Assembly (NCBI GenBank): GCA_963576565.1
Contig: CAUYVT010000043.1
Location: forward strand, 1-64,000
Reading direction: 5' to 3'
Length of the DNA: 64,000 nt
Source of the DNA: Aspidapion aeneum
Taxonomy: Eukaryota; Arthropoda; Insecta; Coleoptera; Brentidae
Shown one piece after another: positions 1 through 13,081 of the stretch (positions are counted from its first letter, which is position 1; every line of letters starts with the position of its first letter). The position numbers were made by a program, and so were the translations under genes. The notes beneath the pieces are model-generated. The model saw only the letters and a list, made by a program, of their open reading frames with translations, made no database searches and was not told where the DNA came from.

Positions 1-3000
1 GACATACAGACAGACATACAGACATACAGACATACAGACAGACATACAGACAGACAATACAGACAGACATACAGACAGACATACAGACAGACATAACAGA
101 CAGACCATACAGACAGACCATACAGACAGACATACAGACAGACATACAGACAGACATACAGACAGACATACAGACAGACATACAGACAGACTACTACAGA
201 CAGACATACAGACAGACATACAGACAGACATACAGACAGACATACAGACAGACAGACATACAGACAGACATACAGACAGACATACAGACAGACATACAGA
301 CAGACATACAGACAGACATACAGACAGACATACAGACAGACATACAGACAGACATACAGACAGACATACAGACAGACATACAGACAGACATACAGACAGA
401 CATACAGACAGACATACAGACAGACAGACATACAGACATACAGACAGACATACAGACAGACATACAGACAGACATAAGACAGACATACAGACAGACATAC
501 AGACAGACATACAGACAGACATACAGACAGACATACAGACAGACATACAGACAGACATACAGACAGACATACAGACAGACATACAGACAGACATACAGAC
601 AGACATACAGACAGACATACAGACAGACATACAGACAGACATACAGACAGACATACAGACAGACATACAGACAGACATACAGACAGACATACAGACAGAC
701 ATACAGACAGACATACAGACAGACATACAGACAGACATACAGACAGACATACAGACAGACATACAGACAGACATACAGACAGACATACAGACAGACATAC
801 AGACAGACATACAGACAGACATACAGACAGACATACAGACAGACATACATACAGACAGACATACAGACAATACAGACAGACATACAGACAGACATACAGA
901 CAGACATACAGACAGACATACAGACAGACATACAGACAGACAACATACAGACAGACATACAGACAGACATACAGACAGACATACAGACAGACATACAGAC
1001 AGACATACAGACAGACATACAGACAGACATACAGACAGACATACAGACAGACATACAGACAGACATACAGACAGACATACAGACAGACATACAGACAGAC
1101 ATACAGACAGACATACAGACAGACATACAGACAGACATACAGACAGACATACAGACAGACATACAGACAGACATACAGACAGACATACAGACAGACATAC
1201 AGACAGACATACAGACAGACATACAGACAGACATACAGACAGACAGACAGACAACAGACAGACATACAGACAGACATACAGACAGACATACAGACAGACA
1301 TACAGACAGACATACAGACAGACATACAGACAGACATACAGACAGACATACAGACAGACATACAGACAGACATACAGACAGACATACAGACAGACATACA
1401 GACAGACATACAGACAGACATACAGACAGACATACAGACAGACATACAGACAGACATACAGACAGACATACAGACAGACATACAGACAGACATACAGACA
1501 GACATACAGACAGACATACAGACAGACATACAGACAGACATACAGACAGACATACAGACAGACATACAGACAGACATACAGACAGACATACAGACAGACA
1601 TACAGACAGACATACAGACAGACATACAGACAGACATACAGACAGACATACAGACAGACATACAGACAGACATACAGACAGACATACAGACAGACATACA
1701 GACAGACATACAGACAGACATACAGACAGACATACAGACAGACATACAGACAGACATACAGACAGACATACAGACAGACATACAGACAGACATACAGACA
1801 TACAGACAGACATACAGACAGACAGACATACAGACAGACATACAGACAGACATACAGACAGACATACAGACAGACATACAGACAGACATACAGACAGACA
1901 GACATACATACAGACAGACATACAGACAGACATACAGACAGACATACAGACAGACATACAGACAGACATACAGACAGACATACAGACAGACATACAGACA
2001 GACATACAGACAGACATACAGACAGACATACAGACAGACATACAGACAGACATACAGACAGACATACAGACAGACATACAGACAGACATACAGACAGACA
2101 TACAGACAGACATACAGACAGACATACAGACAGACATACAGACAGACATACAGACAGACATACAGACAGACATACAGACAGACATACAGACAGACATACA
2201 GACAGACATACAGACAGACATACAGACAGACATACAGACAGACAGACAGACATACAGACAGACATACAGACAGACATACAGACAGACATACAGACAGACA
2301 TACAGACAGACATACAGACAGACATACAGACAGACATACAGACAGACATACAGACAGACATACAGACAGACATACAGACAGACATACAGACAGACATACA
2401 GACAGACATACAGACAGACATACAGACAGACATACAGACAGACATACAGACAGACATACAGACAGACATACAGACAGACATACAGACAGACATACAGACA
2501 GACATACAGACAGACATACAGACAGACATACAGACAGACATACAGACAGACATACAGACAGACATACAGACAGACATACAGACAGACATACAGACAGACA
2601 TACAGACAGACATACAGACAGACATACAGACAGACATACAGACAGACATACAGACAGACATACAGACAGACATACAGACAGACATACAGACAGACATACA
2701 GACAGAACATACAGACAGACATACAGACAGACATACAGACAGACATACAGACATACAGACATACAGACATACAGACATACAGACATACAGACATACAGAC
2801 ATACAGACATACAGACATACAGACAGACATACAGACAGACAGACAGAAATACAGACAGACATACAGACAGACATACAGACAGACATACAGACAGACATAC
2901 AGACAGACATACAGACAGACATACAGACAGACATACAGACAGACATACAGACAGACATACAGACAGACATACAGAGAGACATACAGACAGACATACAGAC

Positions 3001-5494
3001 AGACATACAGACAGACATACAGACAGACATACAGACAGACATACAGACAGACATGCAGACAGACATACAGACAGACATACAGACAGACATACAGACAGAC
3101 ATACAGACAGGCATACAGACAGAGATACAGACAGACAGACATACAGACAGACATACAGACAGACATACAGACAGACATACAGACAGACATACAGACATAC
3201 AGACATACAGACATACAGACATACAGACATACATACAGACAGACATACAGACAGACAGACATACAGACAGACATACAGACAGACATACAGACAGACATAC
3301 AGGCAGACATACAGACAGACATACAGACAGACATACAGACAGACATACAGACAGACATACAGACAGACATACAGACAGACATACAGACAGACATACAGAC
3401 AGACATACAGACAGACATACAGACAGACAGACATACAGACAGACATACAGACAGACATACAGACAGACATACAGACAGACATACAGACAGACATACAGAC
3501 AGACATACAGACAGACATACAGACAGACATACAGACAGACATACAGACAGACATACAGACAGACATACAGACAGACATACAGACAGACATACAGACAGAC
3601 ATACAGACAGACAGACATACAGACAGACATACAGACAGACATACAGACAGACATACAGACAGATATACAGACAGACATACAGACAGACATACAGACAGAC
3701 ATACAGACAGACATACAGACAGACATACAGACAGACATACAGACAGACATACAGACAGACATACAGACAGACATACAGACATACAGACAGACATACAGAC
3801 AGACATACAGACAGACATACAGACAGACATACAGACAGACATACTAGACAGACATACAGACAGACATACAGACAGACATACAGACAGACATACAGACAGA
3901 CATACAGACAGACATACAGACAGACATACAGACAGACATACAGACAGACATACAGACAGACATACAGACAGACATACAGACAGACATACAGACAGACATA
4001 CAGACAGACATACAGACAGACATACAGACAGACATACAGACAGACATACAGACAGACATACAGACAGACATACAGACAGACATACAGACAGACATACAGA
4101 CAGACATACAGACAGACATACAGACAGACATACAGACAGACATACAGACAGACATACAGACAGACATACAGACAGACATACAGACAGACATACAGACAGA
4201 CATACAGACAGACATACAGACAGACATACAGACAGACATACAGACAGACATACAGACAGACATACAGACAGACATACAGACAGACATACAGACAGACATA
4301 CAGACAGACATACAGACAGACATACAGACAGACATACAGACAGACATATAGACAGACATACAGACAGACATACAGACAGACATACAGACAGACATACAGA
4401 CAGACATACAGACAGACATACAGACAGACATACAGACAGACATACAGACAGACATACAGACAGACATACAGACAGACATACAGACATACAGACATACAGA
4501 CAGACATACAGACAGACATACAGACAGACATACAGACAGACATACAGACAGACATACAGACAGACAGACATACAGACAGACATACAGACAGACATACAGA
4601 CAGACAGACATACAGACAGACAGACATACAGACAGACATACAGACAGACATACAGACAGACATACAGACAGACATACAGACAGACATACAGACAGACATA
4701 CAGACAGACATACAGACAGACATACAGACAGACATACAGACAGACATACAGACAGACATACAGACAGACATACAGACAGACATACAGACAGACATACAGA
4801 CAGACATACAGACAGACATACAGACAGACATACAGACAGACATACAGACAGACATACAGACAGACATACAGACAGACATACAGACAGACATACAGACAGA
4901 CAGACAGACAGACATACAGACAGACATACAGACAGACAGACATACAGACAGATATACAGACAGACAGACAGACATACAGACATACAGACATACAGACATA
5001 CAGACATACAGACATACAGACATACAGACATACAGACATACAGACATACAGACATACAGACATACAGACATACAGACATACAGACATACAGACATACAGA
5101 CATACAGACATACAGACATACAGACATACAGACATACAGACATACAGACATACAGACATACAGACATACAGACATACAGACATACAGACATACAGACATA
5201 CAGACATACAGACATACAGACATACAGACATACAGACATACAGACATACAGACATACAGACATACAGACATACAGACATACAGACATACAGACATACAGA
5301 CATACAGACATACAGACATACAGACATACAGACATACAGACATACAGACATACAGACATACAGACATACAGACATACAGACATACAGACATACAGACATA
5401 CAGACATACAGACATACAGACATACAGACATACAGACATACAGACATACAGACATACAGACATACAGACATACAGACATACAGACATACAGACA
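1..5494. repeat. CANA tetranucleotide satellite, left block
   Basis: The whole stretch is built from two tetranucleotides, CAGA and CATA. Most of it follows the 12-bp order CAGA-CAGA-CATA. Short stretches (about 2745-2825 and 3190-3235) and the last 520 bases (from about 4975) follow the 8-bp order CAGA-CATA. Long open frames on both strands (Met-Ser-Val-Cys-type or Gln-Thr-Asp-type peptides) are a by-product of a stop-free repeat and are not genes. The first 200 bases have more small indels than the rest. The block is interrupted at 5494 by a BEL/Pao element and resumes in phase at 19161. Confidence 0.97.
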
Positions 5495-6248
5495 TGCTTC
5501 GTCCCGGCGTTTAGTTTTAAGATATAAAATTTAGAGACATTTATCTAAATTAGAATGCTTTTTATTTTCTTTTTTTTGCTAGAGTTATGCTAAAACTTTA
5601 TACTTAAAGTTACTTTTATTTCTTGGTTTAAACTAATTTAGTTACTAAGATATGCCTTGCCTACAAAAAGGGTAAAAATTTGAATTTGCGCGGTGAATTA
5701 TATGCTCAAGAATGCATTGACTTTACTTTATTATTTTTGCTTTTTCTACCTTGAGTATATCCATTTTCCATCCTTTTTTAATTTAAGTTTTCCCTAATTT
5801 TATACATACCTTACTGCTGTATTGCTACATATAGCAGTGCTCCAAAGTCCGTCTTGCTATACGGATCTCATGCGAATATTTGGGGTACTCTCCATACCAG
5901 TGATATATATTGATCGCCAAGTGAAATCACATGCGTGTTTTTTAAGACCACGGTCGTGTATAAACATTTTATGGATTGCTTTGATGTGCTACTGCTACTA
6001 CTTTGATTGGAATTATTTGGATTCGACTGTGCAGTTGTCCATGTACCAAGTTCCTTTCATCCAAGGGTAAGTCAAAGTGTTTTTGAGCTGCGTTTCTTTA
6101 CATTTTTTACTTATTCCCTATGCTACTATTCCTAACTAAAAACACAAAAGTGTAACCTAAGAGTGGGAACTATTGGACTGGAGATCCCTATTGCTACAGT
6201 TCGGTTGGTTTGTTGACTTTTTCATGCGAAAGACGTCTCGACCGACCA
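5495..6248 (+). repeat. 5' LTR of BEL/Pao copy 1
   Basis: The LTR begins TGCTTCGTCCCGG and ends CGACCGACCA (TG...CA). It matches 18408-19160 except for one T in a homopolymer. A consensus-like splice donor GTAAGT lies at 6067-6072, in the 3' part of the LTR. An 82-codon open frame inside the LTR is present in both copies only because the LTRs are duplicates, and there is no sign that it is a gene. Confidence 0.95.
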
Positions 6249-6253
6249 TTTTT

Positions 6254-6271
6254 TGGTCCTTCGAGCCGGAT
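6254..6271 (+). other. Primer binding site, tRNA-Tyr type
   Basis: Five T residues after the LTR end, the sequence TGGTCCTTCGAGCCGGAT begins. Its reverse complement ends in CGAAGGA followed by CCA, with the T-stem side GGCTC. This matches my knowledge of eukaryotic tRNA-Tyr 3' ends. The tRNA assignment is from memory and was not searched. Confidence 0.7.
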
Positions 6272-6774
6272 TTCCCGTTCTGCGTAATAGGTGCTCTCAG
6301 AGTTGCATAATTGTGTTTGAAGTTAGGACTTTACTTTGCGTCTTTTTGAGACAAGGCATATCTTAGGTTTTACATTTTATCTACGGTGTGTCTATTGTAC
6401 GTTGCACGTACCAACTTGCATTGCATTTTTTATTTGTGAAATATACAAATTGCATACAAATTTTGAAAAATTTATTTTTTTTCAAAATTAAAAATTATTG
6501 CGCTGTCGATGTATGTAAGGCTTGCGTTTCCTTGCGTACCTACACAAATTCAGAAACTCTTATCAGTTGCTAAATTTTTTGTGCATATTTATTAGCATTT
6601 ATACTTTTTGCTAAAAACTTGCTGTTCTTTACTCGATATTTGCTAAAAGCCGCTGGCCTTTTAATATTGCTTTGAATCTTGGTTTACGAGGGAATTTGAA
6701 AAGTAGTACGATATATTTTTTAAATTTGCTTTCCTTATTAACTATTGCTTTACTTTGCACTTTAACCTTTTAAA

Positions 6775-8508
6775 ATGGTAAACGATGCCGAAAAAAAGGT
6801 AAGCTCGGCTAAGGCCTTGCGTCAAACTGCAATCAATCAGTTGAGTGTGCTTGAACACTATGCCAATCAGGCGAAAACAAATCCAGCTGCTCACACAAGG
6901 TTTAAAGTTAACTTTAAAAAACTTTCTTCTTGTTGTAAGAGCTTTGAAAAGCATCATAATGCTTTACTGATCTTGATTTCAGACGATTCTGAAGCTCTGG
7001 AAGCTCAGAATAAAATACAAAAAGATTTTTTGGATAGATGCGTAGAGGTTGAGGCTTTGCACTATGATTTATTTGAGGTGGAGGCTGAAGAAATAAATCC
7101 AAGCCACCATGAGGTAAATAATCAAACAATTATTTTTCCGGAACCAGAATTTTCTCTTCCCAAGTTAAATGTCCCTCCTTTTTCGGGCGATGTTGAGGAG
7201 TTTCCAAGCTTTATTGAGATTTACAATGCGATTGTACATACGCGTAAGAGCTCGGACATTGAGAAGTTTAAATATTTACGTACGATTTTAAGAGGCCCTG
7301 CTTTAAATTTAATTAAAAATATACCTCTTGAAGGAAATAATTATTTACTTTGCTACGATACGCTGATTTCCAGATATGACAATAAGCGCTTGCGTGCGGT
7401 TTCTTACTGGAAATCTATCGAAAACTCACCTCGGCTATCCAATGATGACGTTTTAGAATTGCGAAAAATGCTAGATACGTTCAAGGAAAACCTTGATTGC
7501 TTAAAAAATATGGGATATGCGACCCATAGTTGGTGCTTTATTACTGCGAACATGCTTTTGGATCGATTAGATCCGGGAACGCGTAAGTTATTTGAACAAA
7601 ATCACGCTTCTAATTTAATGCCAAAATACGAAGATATTTACAAATTTTTAGAGCAACATTGCACGTCTCTTGAATCTTTATCTTTGTCTATGAAACAAAA
7701 TAATGTTCAAAACTCACGACCAGGGAACTTCTCGAGATCCCCCCGTAATCCACGAAATAAAACAGTTTTACTTGCGAACAGACAGTCACAAAAAACTCCA
7801 AATTCCAAACAAAACACGTGTTTCTACTGCAAAGCAAAAAATACACATCTGATTTTTAGCTGTGAATCTTTTTTAGTGAAACCAATTCAAGAACGCATTG
7901 ATTTTATTAGAAATAATAAGGGATGCACCAACTGCATGGCTAGTTTTCATCAATTAAACTCGTGCACATCACAAAAAAGATGTAGATTTTGTTTTTTAAA
8001 TCACCACAGTCTTTTATGCCTAAAAAATAACTCCCCGGCTTCGGTGATTGCTTCTTCTTCTGTGACGTCTAGTGGATCACAAACTAACCCCGTAGAAAAT
8101 CAGATTACTGAAAATAAATCTATTCACGCGGGTACTGTGCTTGGCAACTATGACACGTTGCTTTGCACTGCTTTGCTGCACATCCGTGATGCATACGGAA
8201 ATTGGCACGAAATACGCGCCATCTTGGATAATGGCGCCATGTGCTCCTTTATAACGAAAAAATGTGCGAATGCACTCGGACTTCCTAAATCCAACATTTC
8301 GCTTAATGTAAACGGTTTAGGAGATATGTCTACTACTGCGCGCCATGCGGTGCATTGTAAAATTGCTGCTATCGATAATAAATCGAAAATTTTTAGTCTA
8401 GAACCTGTATTAATAGACCAAGTTTGCGATAAAATGCCAAGTGTATCTTTTAACCAAAATTCTTTGCACTACTTAACTGGTCTAAAATTAGCTGATCCCA
8501 GTTGGTAT
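6775..8508 (+). pseudogene. Gag and protease part of BEL/Pao copy 1, cut by an insertion
   Basis: This is the structural and protease half of a BEL/Pao polyprotein. It starts at an ATG preceded by AAA. A Gag segment of the DUF1759 type lies at about residues 140-215 (FPSFIEIYNAI, then ISRYDNKRL). Cys/His knuckles follow at about residues 348-415 (CFYC, CTNC, CRFC with HH pairs). The aspartic protease site is ILDNGAMCSFIT at about residue 480, where the usual DSG or DTG is DNG. At 8508 the frame runs into foreign DNA and stops at 8650-8652. The expected continuation (LLIGADLYG) resumes in the same frame at 14902, so the frame was interrupted and not lost. The AT-rich leader 6272-6774 holds no gene. 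Confidence 0.9.
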
Positions 8509-9271
8509 CAAAAACATTCAACTAAAGGTAGACCCCGTATAGAAATCCTAAACTTCATCAGACACAAAAAGTATTATACTGGGGATTTCTTTCAAATTCG
8601 CAACAATGTTGCCAGTACTTTTATAACTTGTAATTTTGATGTAGGTACATAAGTAAAATGGTAACTAATAAAAATCAAAAAAATATTTTGTTTTTGAATT
8701 CGGCTTACGTTTTGGATTGCTATACATGTATCTGTAATAGAACATGTTTACCATCCTATGTGAGAAAAGGATTGTTTTCATTGATTTTTTTTTTGAGATC
8801 TTATCATTAATAACGTTTTTCTATACAATTTAATTCTAGGTTGTAAGTATAACCTCTAGATATGTATGTATGCATGTCTGTCTGTGTACCTATATGCACA
8901 TATGTATACAAATGTTTGAAAAAAAGTTTTTTTTTAAGTTAGAATATGTTATCCAATAATCAATCGGTAAATTTTTGTTTACATAGGTACCTAAACTTAA
9001 CAAAAATCATAAAACATTTGCTTTTAAGTCCCTGTTGTTATAGATCTATTTGGCGGTTTAAATCCTTATCTATTTTGAATTAAAAGAAAAGTATAAATTA
9101 GAAATAATCAGCTAAAGTTGGTTTTTTTCGAAGATTGTTGATTGTCGATTTTTATAGAACGTACAACGATTAGCACAAAATTGCAATTTTTGTGCAGTCA
9201 ACCAACTTGAGCTTGTTTTTTGCAGGAACACAAAATAACTAGCGGCGATATCCTGTAATGCAAATCATTTT

Positions 9272-9414
9272 TTTAAACTGCACATGCGCACCTCTCTTTT
9301 TCTGATCACATAAAATTATCTTCCTCTTACTAACTTCACACATGCTCGACCACAGCTGAGAGGGAGATATTTTATGTGAGAAGAAAAAGTACGGTAGCGA
9401 ATGCGCAGTTTAAA
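9272..9414. repeat. Short inverted-repeat (MITE-like) unit
   Basis: The left arm (about 9272-9328) begins TTTAAACTGCACATGCGCA. The right arm (about 9359-9414) is its imperfect reverse complement, ending ATGCGCAGTTTAAA. The arms share the internal block TCACATAAAAT. The unit is about 143 bp with a short loop and no coding capacity. Confidence 0.65.
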
Positions 9415-9719
9415 ATATTGATTTGGTTTTCGGTTTTCTGAAAAAAACGGGACTCCATTTAAGTGTGAAAAACGTTCAACTGAAAGTAAGTTTAATTAAA
9501 TTTCTTTGGTGTGAGGTTAGAGTTCATAAATAGTTTATTAGTTTTGTCTTCCTAGGTGGTATTTAAAAAGTTATTAAAACCAGATGACTAAACTGCACTT
9601 TTAACTATTAATTATTGTTCTCACTACAAATGTTTTCGGTATAAAAATAACTCTTGCTTTTAGTCCAAATAAATTTGAGTTAAATGTTTTGATCACGAAA
9701 GTTAAAAAAACCTTTTCTT

Positions 9720-9725
<6 letters not shown>

Positions 9726-9800
<75 letters not shown>
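9726..9800. repeat. (TA)n microsatellite
   Basis: Uninterrupted TA dinucleotides for about 75 bp. Confidence 0.97.
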
Positions 9801-9805
<5 letters not shown>

Positions 9806-9839
9806 TAGTCTACAACCCTCTCCTGGGCAACTCTGGAAA

Positions 9840-10970
9840 ACTCAAAAAGTGTTTTGATTTGATTTTACGCGAAAATGGAACGTCGCAGAGAAAACCTTTG
9901 TTGACAAAAAAATTGTGTGTGCTTAAGACCACATGGCAGAAGTGTAAACTATAACAAGGCGAAATTAATAATACTGGCCTTCATCTGCATCATCATATTG
10001 CTCGCTGAATGTTCCTCTCACAGTTAGTCGACTCGAGCCGACTTCACCCGAATGAGCATTACATAGCCGAGTCTGGCGGCTCAGTTCAATTCAGTACCCA
10101 CAAAAACTACTAAACACGCCTAAAGAAGTTTACACTTCAAAAATTCCTTTACAATTTTTCTTAAAGGTTATAGCTCTAGACTTAGATGTATAGAAGATAG
10201 AGAGCACCAAAATTGACAAAAATCAGTTTTTTGCATTTTACACAAAAACGGTAAGTCGTAGAGAAGAATTTTATTTAAGAGAAATATTACCCATACGAGT
10301 CTTTACAATCAATCTCCATAGTCTATAGGTCTACAACAACATGTTTAGAAGGTAGATGGCAGCTAAGTTGTCAAAAATTGTGTTTTTTTTAGTCGTAGAA
10401 AGAAACTTTATAAACATAAAATGTTAAAGGACACAATTTTCTACATTCTTTCCTTTTGGGCCACAGGTTTACAACTACGTGTAGAACATATAGGGCGCCA
10501 AATTTGCAAAAATTATTATTTTATTTTATGTAAAAACGGTAGGTCCTAGAAAAACACATTATAGACAAGAAATCTCCAGGACACCATTCTCTAAAATTCA
10601 CCTATGTGAGTCACAGCTCTATGACTTATGGTTTTTGCGTAAAACGAAAAAAAGTATATAATGGGCATTTTCGGCACCCTCTGTCTTCAACACATATGGT
10701 TGTAGAGCTGTAAATTGTCATTGTCGCATTGTAGAGAATTGTGTCTTGATCATTTTATGTCAATAAAGTTTTTTTTTATGACTTACCGTTTTTGCATAAA
10801 TTGCAAAAAACATAATTTTTTTAAATTTTCTTCTAAACGTGTGGTTGTAGACCTATAGACTATGGAGACCGATTGTAGGGAATTCTATGGGTAATATTTC
10901 TCATACATTAAATTTTGCCCTACGACGCGTAAAATGCAAAAAACTGATTTTTGTTCGCTATTTTTCAGAA
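9840..10970. repeat. Foldback element built from inverted arrays of ~140-bp subrepeats
   Basis: Related blocks containing GGTAAGTCGTAG, a T-rich tract, GACACAATTCTCTAC and GGTCTACAAC recur three to five times up to about 10600. They then appear reverse-complemented down to about 10965. Sequence around 10230-10350 (CAGTTTTTTGCATTTTAC, ATATTACCCATA, CCATAGTCTATAGG) pairs with 10835-10950. The centre is near 10600. No protein frame is present. This is a foldback-type arrangement, and the superfamily is unknown. Confidence 0.7.
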
Positions 10971-11145
10971 AAAAAATTAATAGCGGCAACCATGTAGACC
11001 AAACGTCACCCTTGCATCATTTATTGTTGCCTTTGAGAGGTTATCCGACTTAATCTGTGGTTATCCGAATAAACGTGCGTTTTCCTTGTTTTTTTTGCAA
11101 TATTGATCACAAAATTAGGATTTTTTTTATTAAATAACTTTAAAA

Positions 11146-11207
11146 ATGCCTAAGAAGTGTGACAAAAGTGAAGAGAAGTGGCTGGATTTATCATTTCACC
11201 GGTAAGT
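11146..11207 (+). other. Possible short first coding exon with splice donor
   Basis: ATG in the context TAAAAATGCC opens 18 full codons (MPKKCDKSEEKWLDLSFHR, the last codon split) and runs straight into GTAAGT at 11202-11207. The MP-x2-C start and the SFHR end are faintly like the first exon of THAP-domain proteins, but the second cysteine is missing. No downstream exon was recognised before the Harbinger remnant. It could be chance. Confidence 0.25.
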
Positions 11208-11612
11208 TTGAATCTCTTCCAGAAACCGTCATATTGTTTACGATTTGGTAAGACAGTGGTGTGGTTTATAACTTTTTTTACAAAATATTAGTGATTTATT
11301 TTACAAAGAAGTTTTAAGAAACATTATTTATTGTTGCAAATTCCCTTATTTTCCCACCTCTAGTGTTTGGGTTTTTTTGGAAAAGTTTTTGAATTTATTC
11401 TGGCAATAATATATAAAAAAATATATTTCTTATGTAAACAACCATTTTCACTCTGTAATGTTATGTTATAGTGGGTTTACACATGCATGAATTTAGTGGC
11501 GCCAGTGTTCGCGCCAGTTTTATTGGCACGCCAGTAAAGGTTTACACTATTGTGCGAAAATTAAAAAGACTGGCACGCCAGTTTCATTTTTAAAGTGTAC
11601 ACGATACGCGAT

Positions 11613-11832
11613 ATGTCGGCTGAACTCTCGGAAGCCTGCAAAATAGTCGCTAAACTTTTATTGAAAAAAAAAATAAAAGAGATTCAGGAAAAGGAACAAC
11701 GAAAAGGCCGTATCTGCATCGGTTAAAGCATGGTGCTAGTCGATCTACTTTAGGTGCTTCCGAAAAACTTTTAGGAGAACTTGCAGCAGAAGATCCTGCG
11801 AGCTATAAAAACCATCTTCAAATGATCTTTTG
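11613..11832 (+). pseudogene. Harbinger transposase N-terminal remnant
   Basis: The frame starts MSAELSEACKIVAKLL, then frameshifts near 11723 (a stop follows CIG). It continues in another frame as GASEKLLGELAAEDPASYKN. This matches the Harbinger transposase entry motif (Ga-x3-LL-x-ELaxeDp-x-sYkN), which precedes the DDE nuclease. The DDE core is absent, so the remnant is non-functional. Confidence 0.6.
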
Positions 11833-11883
11833 ATATTCTTCTAGAGTTTCTCTTATTTAAACAACATTCTTTAAAATTCGGTC

Positions 11884-12138
11884 TGCTACTTTAAACCATG
11901 GTACTTTTGAAGTGTATACTTCATTTGCACCGGCTCCGGAACGTTGGCTTTTTTTAATTTTTGTCAATTCCAAAGCATATGTGTTTCTTATGGATCATAT
12001 TTTTGCTTTTACTTCTGCAACTTCAAAGCCTTCAATAGTCATTATTTTACTAATTTTTTGGGAAGCATTATCTCGACTATCTTTGTTTTTATACGAACTA
12101 CTGTGTACATCCCATAAACAAGGAAAACATTCATAGCC
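11884..12138 (-). pseudogene. MADF-domain accessory protein remnant
   Basis: Read on the minus strand, the frame gives ECFPCLWDV, then YKNKDSRDNA, then one in-frame TGA, then SIRNTYALELTKIKKSQRSG and VYTSKVPWF. These blocks follow the MADF order (P-x-LWD, YKnk-x2-R-x2-A, R-x2-Y-x2-E, S-x-rSGaga, vY-x3-WF). MADF/Myb-like proteins are the DNA-binding partners of Harbinger transposases. The stop codon marks it as decayed. Confidence 0.7.
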
Positions 12139-13081
12139 TTCAAGAAACTGTATGGTCAGTTCTGCTGACTACTTTTTTTAGCCATATTAAGCTATAAAAA
12201 CAAAAATAAACAAAATTTTTAAGCTCAAACACAATGAAAATAAAAAATAATGTAAAATAATGAACTTAAAACTGGCGAGCCGACGTGCAAGCACTTGTTT
12301 ACACATTAAAATTTTCCTTTTCTGCGCGCATGCGTCACCACTGGCGCCAGCAAATTCAGTCAGCTGCAGACTTTTTTGATACATGCATGCAAAAAAATAA
12401 CTTGTGTGCAAGTCGGTGTTTACACTTGCAAATTTAACTTACTGGCGCGCCAGTTTTTATTGGCGCCAGCAAATCCATGCATGTGTAAACTCTCCTTTAT
12501 GTCATGCTACTGTACAGTTATTAAACATTTTAAAAATATTCAAATTTATGAGTTTACTAGATTCCCCACTGATCCAAACAAGAGAGAGCTTTGGAGGGAG
12601 ATTATTGGCCTTAATAAAGATAAAATTCTGTCAAAATGGGCATTCTTTGTTCTGACCACGTTGATCCTCAGTATGTTCGTTTAGCACCTAGTAGGCACTA
12701 TCTTGTACGAAATGCCTTGCCCAAGGTCAGGTGTTAAAGACTAGTTCAAATTAAGAAAACTACTTACTACTAGTGGTTGGTAGTTAAATATTCAACTATC
12801 TCTTTTTATTATAAAGTATACATAATATATTATCACTGGTTGTTTTTGATGTTCGATCATCATATAATGATGTAAAAAAGTAGTTAGAATTAACAAATAT
12901 AACTATAAGAAGAAAAAAGGTAGTACCTACTTTTACACAGAAAAAAAAAGAGTTTTAACTTCCTTTTCACTTACTTACTGCATAGTCCCTGGTGATTAAT
13001 TAAAAGAGAGCCTTGAGTCAAATGGATTAAAATATTGTTCTTAATTCTTATATTTGCCAAATTTAATAATGTTTGTATATA

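Larger units (their letters stand above)
11469..12496. mobile_element. PIF/Harbinger DNA transposon remnant
   Basis: The element is about 1.03 kb with terminal inverted repeats sharing GTTTACACATGCATG, followed by GCTGGCGCCA-like subterminal blocks. It is flanked by the 3-bp duplication TTA (11466-11468 and 12497-12499), the usual Harbinger target. The similarity extends to TTATGTTAT versus TTATGTCAT. Inside are two convergent coding remnants, a transposase N-terminus on plus and a MADF protein on minus. That is the normal two-gene layout of the superfamily. Confidence 0.8.

Noticed and set aside
194..5479. Very long Cys-rich open frame on minus through the satellite
   Set aside because: It is produced by a stop-free short repeat; all frames are open wherever the repeat is clean, and no start context, splice site or non-repeat sequence supports a gene.
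5822..6070. 82-codon frame present twice (also 18734-18982)
   Set aside because: The two copies are the two LTRs of one element, so the identity reflects LTR duplication and not protein conservation.
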